Source: Streptomyces sp. NBC_01232 (GTDB lineage Bacteria > Actinomycetota > Actinomycetes > Streptomycetales > Streptomycetaceae). Taken from it: 64,000 nt of DNA. A model generated the notes under the pieces. The model did not search any database. It was not told the origin of the DNA and saw nothing but the letters and a program-made list of their open reading frames with translations. The position numbers were made by a program, and so were the translations under genes. Shown here one piece after another: positions 27,425 through 35,422 of this stretch (the first letter of the stretch is position 1; each line of letters begins with the position of its first letter). The stretch spans positions 8,596,093-8,660,092 of the forward strand of contig NZ_CP108518.1 of NCBI RefSeq assembly GCF_035989885.1, written 5' to 3'.

Positions 27425-27866
27425 AAACGTGACGCAATGTCACCCGAGGCAGTGAGTATTACGGAGGGGTAACTGTCATGGCAACGTCAGGCGACACTCC
27501 TCGCACGCCTCTGACCTGGGGTTTTCTCTTGTGGCCTTCGGCTTAACGATCTCTTAAGGCTGGCTTGATGCAGAGAGGTGTGAATCGGAGCCTCACGTGA
27601 TCGCCGGCCGGACGGCCGACGCGGGTACTCCGTGCGGGCGTCCGGACCGCGTGCTCCCGGCCACGCACCCGGCCCCGGCCGACGGTTCCTCGTCCATGCG
27701 CCGGTGCCCGGCATCGGTCCGCGGCACACCGGACAGGTCGACGAGCAGCGCCGCCGGCCCCGTACGGGAAGCCGGGCGCCAGGCCCTTCCGGGTGGGGTG
27801 CTCGCGCCCGGAAGGACCTGGTGCCGCGCCGACCTCAGGCGTGCGCAGGGCCAGGCGTGTCCAGCG
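27425..27866. other. Intergenic region between GH16 promoter and S1 peptidase end
   Basis: No gene seen. It should hold the GH16 promoter on the minus strand at its left and the peptidase terminator hairpin (27785-27815) at its right. Confidence 0.5.
27785..27815 (-). terminator. Hairpin downstream of the S1 peptidase gene
   Basis: CCTTCCGGG and CCCGGAAGG form a perfect nine-pair stem with a 13-base loop, about 50 bp after the peptidase stop codon. Confidence 0.55.
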
Positions 27867-29033
27867 TCAGGCGGTGTGCAGGGTCAGGCCGTAGCGGCCG
27901 AGGATCTCGTTGATCGGCTGGAACCACGTCTGGCCGCCGGACGAGCAGTTGCCCCAGCCGCCGGAGGTGACGCCCTGGGCCTGGTCCCCGCTGAGGAACG
28001 AGCCGCCGGAGTCGCCTCCCTCGGCGCACACGCTGGTCTTCGTCATCTGGTGGACGGCGCCCTGGCTGTAGTTGACGGTCTCGTTCTTGGCGAGGACGGT
28101 GCCGCAGTGCCAGTGTGTCGTGGACCCCGACCGGCAGATCGAGGCGCCCACAGGTGCCTCGGCGGAGCCGCGTACCAGCTGGTCCGGGATGGTGCCCCAG
28201 CCGAGCACCACCGGTACGGTCCACCAGCCGTTGTGGATGCCGACGTACGCGTAGTCGTTGCCGGGGAACGAGGATCCCCGGAAGGTGCCCATCGCGGACC
28301 CGTCCCAGCCGCGCACGGCGGCCCCCGCCTGCCCGCAGTGCCCAGCCGTCACGAAGCCGCCGTACACGGAGAAGCCGATCGAACAGCGGACGTTGCCGGT
28401 GTAGTACGGGTCGCCGCCGACGGTGCCCGCGGCGTAGGTACGGGGCGCCTGCGCCGTCTCGGCGACGGTGACGGGGCCGCCGGCCCGGGCCCGGTCGACG
28501 AACGCCCGTACGGCGGGGGTTTCCCGCTCGGTACGTACGACCGTGACGACGACGCTGTTGGTCCGCGGGTCGACGTGCCAGCCGGCCACCCCGGTGGGGG
28601 CGCGCAGCGTGTCCAGGCGCGCTTTGGCGCGGTCCAGCGCGGCGGCGCTGTGCCGGACGAGGCGGGTGTCGGCGCCCAGTGCCCGCGCCTCGGACTCCTT
28701 CGCGCGGTCGGTCACCGCGACGACGAGCCGGCCGGTGGAAGGCTCGTACCACGAGCCGCCGTACGCACCACCCGCAGCCTGCCGTGCGGCCTTCTCCACG
28801 GCCGCGGCGGCCTTTTCTGCGCTCAGCCGTTCCTCGGCCTGGGAAGCGGTGAGCCCGAGGTCCCGGCGCATCGCGTCGAGCAGTCCGGCCGAGGTGGACG
28901 GCGCTGCGGCGGACGATGCCGCGGCGGCCTCCGGAAGCGGGGCGGCGCTCGCCGCGCCGGCGTGGGCGGCGCCCAGGCCGACGGTCAGGAGCAGGGCGGC
29001 GACGGCGGCGCGTAAGGGGGTGGTGTGTTTCAC
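27867..29033 (-). CDS. Secreted S1-family serine protease (alpha-lytic type)
   Basis: The 388-residue preproenzyme begins at GTG 29033 with AGGAGG upstream. It has a signal peptide, an alpha-lytic-type propeptide (about 45-200, with DAMRRDLGLTASQAEERL), and a mature chymotrypsin-like domain. The triad is His in TAGHC, Asp in GNDYAYV and Ser in GGDSGG. Such streptogrisin-like proteases fold with help of the propeptide, which they then cleave off. A 14-bp LacI-type operator 31 bp before the start suggests sugar-linked control together with the GH16 gene. Confidence 0.92.
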   Translation of the reverse strand: MKHTTPLRAAVAALLLTVGLGAAHAGAASAAPLPEAAAASSAAAPSTSAGLLDAMRRDLGLTASQAEERLSAEKAAAAVEKAARQAAGGAYGGSWYEPSTGRLVVAVTDRAKESEARALGADTRLVRHSAAALDRAKARLDTLRAPTGVAGWHVDPRTNSVVVTVVRTERETPAVRAFVDRARAGGPVTVAETAQAPRTYAAGTVGGDPYYTGNVRCSIGFSVYGGFVTAGHCGQAGAAVRGWDGSAMGTFRGSSFPGNDYAYVGIHNGWWTVPVVLGWGTIPDQLVRGSAEAPVGASICRSGSTTHWHCGTVLAKNETVNYSQGAVHQMTKTSVCAEGGDSGGSFLSGDQAQGVTSGGWGNCSSGGQTWFQPINEILGRYGLTLHTA

Positions 29034-29063
29034 GAGACCTCCTGGTGTGGGGGATTGAACGCT

Positions 29064-29077
29064 TGAGAGCGCTCTCA
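29064..29077. promoter_or_regulatory. LacI-type operator upstream of S1 peptidase
   Basis: TGAGAGCGCTCTCA is a perfect 14-bp palindrome that shares its 12-bp core with the site before the GH16 gene. Confidence 0.7.
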
Positions 29078-29199
29078 GAGAGTGTCGGGCGCTACGCTAG
29101 CCGACCCCATTTGTCAGGTCCATACCAAGTTCTGGTTCCGCCGCGGCGGGACCCGCGGGACCACTCGGTCACCGAGGACTGTCCCGGGCGCCGAGGGCC

Positions 29200-29463
29200 G
29201 ACTTCGTCACCGGCCTGACCGACGTCGCGGTCGCGGTCGCGGTCGCGGTTGGGGTCCGGGGCCGCGCCGCGATCGCCCTCGGCCACGAAGGCACCGCCCT
29301 GCCGATCGCCGACGTCTTCGCCGACCGGGCCATCGCCCTCAGCGGCAACCAGCCGTCCCTCGGTCTCCTGAACGCGGTGTTCGGCAAGGCCCACACGGCA
29401 GCCCTGCGCGGCGACCACCCCACCACCCGCCGGCTCCTCGCCGAAGGCCGGCGCACCCTTTTT
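29200..29463 (+). pseudogene. C-terminal remnant of a regulator-like protein
   Basis: The frame reads ALGHEGTALPIADVFADRAI, then NQPSLGLLNAVFGKAHTAAL and RGDHPTTRRLLAEGRRTL. This resembles the helical-repeat C-terminus of Streptomyces XRE-type regulators. No N-terminal helix-turn-helix is present and the start is lost. It runs in the same frame into the LTD gene but is separated from it by that gene's own ribosome site. Confidence 0.5.
29224..29247. repeat. Hexamer repeat (GTCGCG x4)
   Basis: Four tandem copies lie inside the regulator remnant and encode a Val-Ala run. Confidence 0.8.
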
Positions 29464-29499
29464 CGCTTGTGGGGCACTGTTCTTGAGGGAGCGTCACCC

Positions 29500-29847
29500 A
29501 TGTCTTCTGCTTCTTCCTCCGTACGCCGCATCGCCGCCATCGTCCTGGCGGCCGACGCGATCGTCTCGGCCGCGGCGCTCCCGGCGGCTGCCGCGGACGG
29601 TGATGACCGTCACCACCAGCAGCGGCCGCGGGTGGAGATCAGCCGGGTCCAGGCCGACAGCCCCGGACGCGACGACCGCTCCAACCGTTCCCTGAACGGC
29701 GAGTGGGTGGAGATCACCAACACCACCCGCACCGACCTCTTCCAGGACCGCCGCGACTACGTCTGGGACAACCGCTCCGACACCGCCACCCTGCGCGACG
29801 ACCGCGGCCGCACCGTCGACAGCGAAACCTGGGGCCGCCGCCGCTAG
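29500..29847 (+). CDS. Secreted lamin-tail-domain protein with internal deletion
   Basis: The 115-residue protein has a signal peptide (to about AAAADG) and then parts of a lamin-tail domain (LTD). The start NGEWVEITN is followed at once by TRTDLFQDRRDYVWDN and DTATLRDDRGRTVD. In complete family members about 40 residues, including the conserved GWTLxD strand, lie between those two parts. The gene therefore appears to carry an in-frame deletion and the domain is probably not functional. GAGGGAG precedes the ATG. Its stop codon (TAG) is formed at the edge of the MITE-like element. Confidence 0.65.
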   Translation: MSSASSSVRRIAAIVLAADAIVSAAALPAAAADGDDRHHQQRPRVEISRVQADSPGRDDRSNRSLNGEWVEITNTTRTDLFQDRRDYVWDNRSDTATLRDDRGRTVDSETWGRRR

Positions 29848-30007
29848 GTCGTCTCTTTTGGATCTTGTCGGTCGGCCCGCGTCGTCCGGTGCCGTGCATC
29901 GCAAGGCGGAGGAGTGCCGTTGTACTGGACGTACTGCGGTGCTCCGACAACGCGGCGAGGTGCGGTGCCGGGCGACGCGGGCCCGGCAAGATCCGAAAGA
30001 GACGACC
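29847..30007. mobile_element. 161-bp MITE-like element with terminal inverted repeats
   Basis: The two ends are inverted copies: GGTCGTCTCTTTTGGATC at the left, and its near-complement ending GATCCGAAAGAGACGACC at the right. The match continues for about 35 bases with two mismatches and a 3-base gap. Both sides are flanked by TA (29845-29846, 30008-30009), the target duplication of IS630- or IS5/IS427-type elements. It encodes no protein, so it would depend on a transposase elsewhere. Confidence 0.8.
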
Positions 30008-30242
30008 TAACCCCTCGTCACCCGTCGGGTCCCCCGCACCATGCCGGGGATCCTGCGTGACGGGGCCGCACGGGCCGTCGCCTCACCGGGCGGCGGCCCC
30101 GCACTGCTGGCCGAGCTGCGGCACCGAAGGCGGATGCCGGTGGTGGCGGTGGCCATGGGGAGATGAGCGCCGGTATCGCTCCCGGGGGCCCGCTTGCCCG
30201 TGCCGGTTCGCTGCGAGGGCGGGCGGCTCCGGGAGGGGGCGT

Positions 30243-31469
30243 TCAGTCGAGAACCGCGAGGTGGCCGGCGGCGCCCCCGCGCCATTCGATCATGAAGAGG
30301 GTGGCGTCGTCGCTGGTGTGTCCGCCTCGTGCGCTCTTCAGGGCGTGGGAGAGCCGGCGCAGATCTGCCCGCATCCCCTCCGACGGCCTTTCCCCGAGTC
30401 GGTTGACGCAGCGGATGAGGCGTTCCTCCCCGAACTGCTCCCCGCCGGCGACGTGTTCTTCGATGATTCCGTCGGTGTAGCAGAGCACGCGGTCGCCCTG
30501 CTGGAGGGTGTGCTCTGTGATCCGGGGCTCCTCGCCGCCGAATCCGACGGGCAGCGTCGTCGCGCTGTCCAGCTGCCGCAGGACCTTGCCGTCGCGGATG
30601 AGCAGGGGCGCGGGGTGGCCCGCGTTGACGAGCTCCAGCTCGCCGGTGGTGATGTTCAGGTGCATCAGCTGGGCGGTGACGAAGTGGTCGGGGCCGAACT
30701 GCCCGGAGACCGCGTCGTCCATGTAGGTGTACTTCTCGGCCAGGCTGACGAACACGCGCCGGGCATGCCGGTAGGCGCCGATCGCGACGGTCGCCATCAC
30801 GGCGGCGTTCAGGCCATGGCCCATCGCGTCGATCACGGCCACATGCAGGATGTTGTCGTTGAGGGCGTAGTCGAAGCTGTCACCGGCGACGCGGTAGGCG
30901 GGCTCCAGCATGCCGGCCACCGCGACCTGAGGCACGGTCATCGTCAGCGGCGGCAGCAGGCCCCACTGGATCTCCGCGGACACGCTCATCGGCTCCCGGC
31001 GCCGGGCCAGGAAGAACTGGTCGGTGTAGGCGTTCTTGGTGACCAGCAGATCAGCGACCAGACCGGCGAGCCAGCGCAGCAGCCGCCGGTCGTCCTCGCC
31101 GACATCGTCCAGGGTGAGGACCATCACGCCCACCGTGTCACTGCCGTCCAGCAGCGGCAGGTACATCCGAACGCCGCCGCGGGCTTGCGGCACCTCGACA
31201 ACCTCCCCGCGCAGGAAGGCCCGGCCAGCCGGAGAGTCGATCACCGGCTGGGGCTGGCTGACGTGCAGCTTCCTGCCCGGAAGCGGCACCAGCAGTTCCT
31301 GCGCGTAGTCCTGGAGCAGGATGGAGACGTCGCGGCCTCCGAACCTGCCCACCTCCTCAGCGATCAGAGGGGCGATCAGCTGCGGCGGCAGATGCGGCGC
31401 CCGGTCCAGCAGCAGGCCGAGCAGCCGCTCACCGAAACCCTCCGACCGGTCCACGCTCGCCTCGTCCAT
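30243..31469 (-). CDS. SpoIIE-type serine phosphatase with GAF-like sensor
   Basis: The 408-residue soluble protein has an N-terminal GAF-like region (about 50-165, with VRMYLPLLDGSDTVGVMVL) and a C-terminal PP2C/SpoIIE domain with VAGDSFDYAL, VIDAMGHGL, NAGHPAPLL and YTDGIIEE. It would dephosphorylate a STAS-type regulator in response to a signal bound by the GAF part. The start could be ATG 31469 (chosen, GAGGCGGG upstream) or GTG 31484. There is no anti-sigma factor or STAS gene next to it. Confidence 0.88.
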   Translation of the reverse strand: MDEASVDRSEGFGERLLGLLLDRAPHLPPQLIAPLIAEEVGRFGGRDVSILLQDYAQELLVPLPGRKLHVSQPQPVIDSPAGRAFLRGEVVEVPQARGGVRMYLPLLDGSDTVGVMVLTLDDVGEDDRRLLRWLAGLVADLLVTKNAYTDQFFLARRREPMSVSAEIQWGLLPPLTMTVPQVAVAGMLEPAYRVAGDSFDYALNDNILHVAVIDAMGHGLNAAVMATVAIGAYRHARRVFVSLAEKYTYMDDAVSGQFGPDHFVTAQLMHLNITTGELELVNAGHPAPLLIRDGKVLRQLDSATTLPVGFGGEEPRITEHTLQQGDRVLCYTDGIIEEHVAGGEQFGEERLIRCVNRLGERPSEGMRADLRRLSHALKSARGGHTSDDATLFMIEWRGGAAGHLAVLD

Positions 31470-32061
31470 GGCCCGCCTCGCCACCTCGTACGTACCCGCC
31501 CACGCCGGTCACCGCCTCGGCACACCGTGCCCCGGGATAGGGCCGGAGCGGCTCATTGAGCCATGCGCGGCATGTCGGCTCACGCTGACCGCGGGGAAGA
31601 GCCCTGCACCGTCCTCTCTCGCCGCGGTCTCCGGAAGAGCAGTCCCACAGGATGAAGGGAGCGAAAGGAGCCGGCAAGTATGCCCCTGCGGCATTGATCG
31701 CCAGAACTCACGCGCCACCAGAGCGCTGAAGGGACCAGGCGTGGCCGGACCCTGCGTGGAACTCCCTGACCCACCCGGCCGACGTCTCCTCGCGAGCTGC
31801 CCGGCAAGCGGATGCGGGACCATCTGCCTTCTGCCGGTTCGAACGGGCGGTCACGGCGACGAGACTGCCGGCCTGCTGCTGGTCGTTCGCGTACGCCTCA
31901 CACCGTGTTGGCGTCCAGGCGGAGGCTCCAGCCGACGGGGAGCGTCATTCGAATCGCGCGGTATCCCTGTCTGGTCCCGGTGGTTGAGGGGTTCGGGCCG
32001 GCCTGCCTGTTGGTGCGGTTGTGGCCCTGCAGGAGCGCGAGTGCCCCGGTTTCGATGGGTG
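31470..32061. other. Gap without a clear gene
   Basis: Nothing well supported. On the minus strand near 31910-31960 a tail (RAIRMTLPVGWSLRLDANTV plus stop) has good codon bias and may be the end of a lost gene. Confidence 0.4.
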
Positions 32062-32538
32062 TCAGGAGCGAGTGCCGGCCTCGCTCCGCTTCATGTAGCC
32101 GTCAGGAGGACACCCCGCGTCCGGGTCCTCTGTAGGGCACATGCTGGGATCCTCTGTATCGCCGAAGTCCCCGTAGAGGTAGACCCAAACCGTGCACGTC
32201 GGATCCTCGGTGAAGGACAGTCGAAGATCATTGCCGTGTGTGGCGGTCGCGTCGGGGATGTTGAGGCCGTCGCCTTCGGGGCTGGCGTAGAAGGCCCATC
32301 GGCCGTTGGACAGGTTCTCGGGGTGGGCGCAGTCAGCCATCGCTTTGACCTTGTCGAATCCCGTTCCAGTGAAGGTGTGTTCCTCCGAGAAGGTCAGGGA
32401 CGTCCCTGCTGGGCTGGTCCACGTCCCTACCAGCTGCTCCTGCGGAATGTCCGCCGCGTGGATGGCCGCGCCGTACCCGCAGGACGCTGTGAGAACTACC
32501 CCAGTCACCGCAAGAACCGTCGCCCGCCATCCACGCAT
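32062..32538 (-). CDS. Hypothetical lipoprotein
   Basis: This gene encodes 158 residues with a lipoprotein signal peptide (MRGWRATVLAVTGVVLTASC), so Cys20 would be lipidated and the protein held on the outer face of the membrane. The mature part has QLVGTWTSPAGTSLTFSEE and looks like a small beta-barrel of the lipocalin-like kind. Two further Cys pairs may form disulfides. GGGGAGAGG precedes the ATG. Homologous lipoproteins are common in Streptomyces, function unknown. Confidence 0.7.
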   Translation of the reverse strand: MRGWRATVLAVTGVVLTASCGYGAAIHAADIPQEQLVGTWTSPAGTSLTFSEEHTFTGTGFDKVKAMADCAHPENLSNGRWAFYASPEGDGLNIPDATATHGNDLRLSFTEDPTCTVWVYLYGDFGDTEDPSMCPTEDPDAGCPPDGYMKRSEAGTRS

Positions 32539-32685
32539 GTCCGCAGACCTCTCCCCAGAGATTGGATGTCCGGCCTGTGGCCGCACCTCAGCATATTTGA
32601 ACATGCTCAAAAAATGCGGCTTCCCTCGGGGTAGCCGCAAGCGACACCTCCCAAACCGGCCGTACGGCGCGGCTTCGACCGGTGG

Positions 32686-33442
32686 TCAGCGCGGCGGGGC
32701 GGTCGGACGGGCTTCGAGGTAAGCCGGTCCAGTCGGTGCAGGCGCGTCGTCGCCAGTGGGCGGCGGTGACGGGGTGGAGGCCGAGCATCGGCCCGAGGAC
32801 CGCTGGGGGCAGGTCCTGGGCCAGGGCGACGAGGGCGGTGGCGCGGGCGGGCCGATCGGGGATGTGGTGGGCGGCCAGACGGCGGCCGATGACGGTGGCG
32901 GCCCCGGACGCGCAGGTAGTCGACGGTTCGCGGGGCGGCCCGGCCGTCCCCCGCCGTGGCGTCAAGGTCGAGGTGGGTGAGCGGCCGGCCCGTGGCTATG
33001 AGGTCGGCGAGCAGACGCGCGGAGCGGGAGTTGTGTAGCCAGTTCAGGACGGTGCCGGGTTCAGGGCACTCGATCAGAGCTGCCCGCATGTGCGCGTACG
33101 CACCGCAGCCGTCGTCCGGGACGGTGGAGAACAGCGTGCCAAGACGGTCGCGCACCGCGCATCGGTCGCAGACCCCTTTTACCTGGTAGGAGCGAGGCTC
33201 GGCGCAGAAGTACGCCTCGACGTCCTCCGGCGTCCAGTCTGCGGATACGTGCCCGTGAACTCGCCGAACCGACGTACCGGGCTCACGCGATCCGCGAGCG
33301 TCTTCGTTGCCAGCAGCCGGCTCCGCTGCTGGTCCTGCCACCCGCGCAGCATGGCGTCGAACATGGCGGGCTCCGGGTCCAGCGCACGGACGTTGCCTGC
33401 ACGGACCAGCCGGATCGCACCCGGCACATCTGCCACACCCAC
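32686..33442 (-). pseudogene. Wrecked site-specific integrase-like gene
   Basis: The N-terminal part (AGNVRALDPEPAMFDAMLRG, WQDQQRSRLLATKTLADRV) breaks near 33250 and continues in another frame with CDRCAVRDRLGTLF and IECPEPGTVLNWLHNSRSAR. The catalytic core is missing. Only the C-terminal ATALVALAQDLPPAVLGPML and LHPVTAAHWRRRACTDWT remain, and a last shift leads to EARPTAPPR and a stop. As I recall it, this is the pattern of a Streptomyces tyrosine-recombinase-like family. It has two frameshifts and a large internal deletion. Confidence 0.6.
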
Positions 33443-33603
33443 CCCACACCTCCGACGGTTGCACCTCATGCAACATCGGGCGCCGGATACTCCACCCAGG
33501 TCCAGAACCCCACCCCCTCACCTGGGCGAGTGACACCCCCGTTCTCAGACCGCACCGCGCGGCCTGCGGAAGCGGCGGAATGATGCGGCCAGCCCGACTC
33601 CGC

Positions 33604-33828
33604 CTACTTCGAGTCCTGCGCTTCGGCCAGGGGCGCCATGTGGTCGATGTCCGGCGCGGTGGCGGAGGTGACGTCAGCTCGTCGTAGTACGACCACCGGC
33701 CGCGCCCGGTCAGTGTGCACCGCGGGCCGACCACCGGCGGTTCGACGGCTTCGGTGATCAGGTCCTCGCGGCGGGTGTCGCAGCCGTCGGTGCGGTTCTC
33801 GCCGGCGTTCCGGAGCCTGCCGCTGTGG
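33604..33828 (-). pseudogene. HNH endonuclease (DUF1524 type) remnant
   Basis: The minus strand reads DGCDTRREDLITEAVEP, VVGPRCTLTGRGRWSYYDE and, after a frameshift, DIDHMAPLAEAQDSK and a stop. These are consecutive conserved segments of secreted HNH nucleases of the DUF1524 group, including the catalytic His of DIDHMxPLAEA. The front and the end are lost. Confidence 0.6.
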
Positions 33829-33855
33829 AACGTGGCCCGGATGTCCTGAGAGCGG

Positions 33856-34587
33856 TCACCCGACGCGGGCACCTTCGCCAACGCGTGCGTCGGCGAAAGT
33901 GTCGGCGCGTTCGTCGGCGCCTTCGTCGAAGCCCTTGCGGAGCAGCCGGACGGCCAGGGTCACCTCCCAGGCGAACACGGGCAGGGCGGCCAGCGACCCC
34001 GCCACCGAGACCTGCTCGTAGATCCCGAACAGCACGGCCGTCGCCGAGGCGCAGATCATCGCCCCGCCGACCAGCCCGAGGACCGCGATGTACCGCGGCA
34101 CGAGCCGCGCGCTGTACATCAGGGCCGCCAGCACCAGGGTGTTGGCGCCCAGCACGAAGTTCGGCCCGAACAGGAACGTCCAGTCGTGAAAGGCCACCAG
34201 AGCACGGCCGACCGTGACCAGGGAAGCGTCGTCGGCGCCCGCCGCGCCCTCGGCCTGCCTCCTGAGGGTCACGACCGACAGCACGCCGATGATGCCCATG
34301 ACGATGACGGCGGCCTCCAGCAGGCGGCCGCAGACGTAGCCGACGGCGGCCCCTCCGTTCCGTTTCCGCAGGACGGGATACAGCACGGCCCCGGTGCCCG
34401 TGACCGCCAGGACGAGTACGAATTCGCACAACGCCCCCAGGAACACGCGGGTGTCGGCGCCGGGACCTATGACGTACCCGGCGTCGTGCAGGACGGGGCG
34501 GTAGAGCGCGAGGCCACCGATCGCGGCGACCTCGGTGACGAGGAACAGCACTCCCGCGACGACCGCGGTTCTCCTGGTTGAGCTCAT
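33856..34587 (-). CDS. DUF4386 integral membrane protein
   Basis: The 243-residue protein has about six membrane helices and the DUF4386 hallmarks: an N-terminal RTAVVAGVLFLVTEVAAIG, then VLYPVLRK and FHDWTFLFGPNFVLGANTL. The function of this family is unknown. It is divergent from the TetR gene 137 bp away, and the shared region contains two matching palindromes. DUF4386 genes are often found beside TetR regulators, so this is likely the repressed target. Confidence 0.85.
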   Translation of the reverse strand: MSSTRRTAVVAGVLFLVTEVAAIGGLALYRPVLHDAGYVIGPGADTRVFLGALCEFVLVLAVTGTGAVLYPVLRKRNGGAAVGYVCGRLLEAAVIVMGIIGVLSVVTLRRQAEGAAGADDASLVTVGRALVAFHDWTFLFGPNFVLGANTLVLAALMYSARLVPRYIAVLGLVGGAMICASATAVLFGIYEQVSVAGSLAALPVFAWEVTLAVRLLRKGFDEGADERADTFADARVGEGARVG

Positions 34588-34607
34588 GCGGAACAGACCC
34601 CCCTCAA

Positions 34608-34628
34608 AAGGTGTACGGCGTACACCTT
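34608..34628. promoter_or_regulatory. TetR operator 1
   Basis: A perfect palindrome of ten plus one plus ten bases, AAGGTGTACG-G-CGTACACCTT, lies 20 bp before the DUF4386 start. Confidence 0.75.
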
Positions 34629-34648
34629 GCAGTTGCCGCTCACCCTAG

Positions 34649-34663
34649 GTGTACGCCGTACAC
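34649..34663. promoter_or_regulatory. TetR operator 2
   Basis: GTGTACG-C-CGTACAC is a second copy of the same palindrome core, 38 bp centre-to-centre from the first and 61 bp before the TetR start. Confidence 0.75.
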
Positions 34664-34723
34664 TCGTCAAGGCGGGATGCACCCGCGCCGCCGTCCCGGG
34701 AACGGATCGAGGGAGAAGCCCAC

Positions 34724-35422
34724 ATGCCCGAGCAGCCGCAGGAACCACGCCGGATCCCCTTGAGCCGGGACCGGGTGCTGCGCGCCGCCGTCGCCTTCGC
34801 CGACGGCTCCGGCATCGAGGCGCTGAGCATGCGCCGGCTCGCCCAGGAGCTGGGCGTCGTACCGATGGCGCTCTACAAGCACGTGGCCAACAAGGAGGAG
34901 TTGCTGGACGGCATGGTGGAGGTCGTCGTCGCCGGGATCGGGGGCCGGGCCCCCGGATCCGACTGGAAGAGCGCGGTCCGCGGGCGGATCCTCGGCGCGC
35001 GCGGCGCCCTCCTCGCCCATACCTGGGCGGCCCAGGTGATCCGTTCACGCACCGGCCCGACCCCGGCCGTACTCGCCTACCTGGACTCCGTGATCGCGAT
35101 GTTCCGGGCCGGCGGCTTCTCCCTCGACCTCACCCACCACGTGATGCACGCCCTCGGCAGCCGGGTGCTGGGCTTCACCGAGGAGCTGTTCGACGACCCG
35201 GCGAGCACCGCACCGCAGGACGAGCGGGCGCAGGCGGCCGCGTACGAGGAGATGGCCCGGCGCTACCCCCACGTCACCGAACTGGCCCGGTCGGTGGCCC
35301 ACGACCGGGGTTCCGTCATCGGCACGGGCTGCGACGACGGGTTCGAGTTCGAATTCGCGCTGGACCTCCTCCTCGAGGGATTCGAACGTCTCCACGCGCA
35401 GGGCTGGAGGTCGGCCCCTTAG
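34724..35422 (+). CDS. TetR-family transcriptional repressor
   Basis: The 232-residue protein has the TetR N-terminal DNA-binding domain (RVLRAAVAFADGSGIEALSM, then ELGVVPMALYKHVANKEELL) and a TetR_C-type ligand domain. The ATG at 34724 is preceded by GAGGGAGAA. The twin TGTACGGCGTACA palindromes between it and DUF4386 are its probable operators, giving autoregulation and control of the membrane protein. Its end overlaps the convergent MurE gene by four bases. Confidence 0.9.
   Translation: MPEQPQEPRRIPLSRDRVLRAAVAFADGSGIEALSMRRLAQELGVVPMALYKHVANKEELLDGMVEVVVAGIGGRAPGSDWKSAVRGRILGARGALLAHTWAAQVIRSRTGPTPAVLAYLDSVIAMFRAGGFSLDLTHHVMHALGSRVLGFTEELFDDPASTAPQDERAQAAAYEEMARRYPHVTELARSVAHDRGSVIGTGCDDGFEFEFALDLLLEGFERLHAQGWRSAP

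Noticed and set aside
31321..32634. 437-codon plus-strand frame
   Set aside because: It lies opposite the SpoIIE and lipoprotein genes, which have clear motifs and ribosome sites; its sequence is low-complexity.
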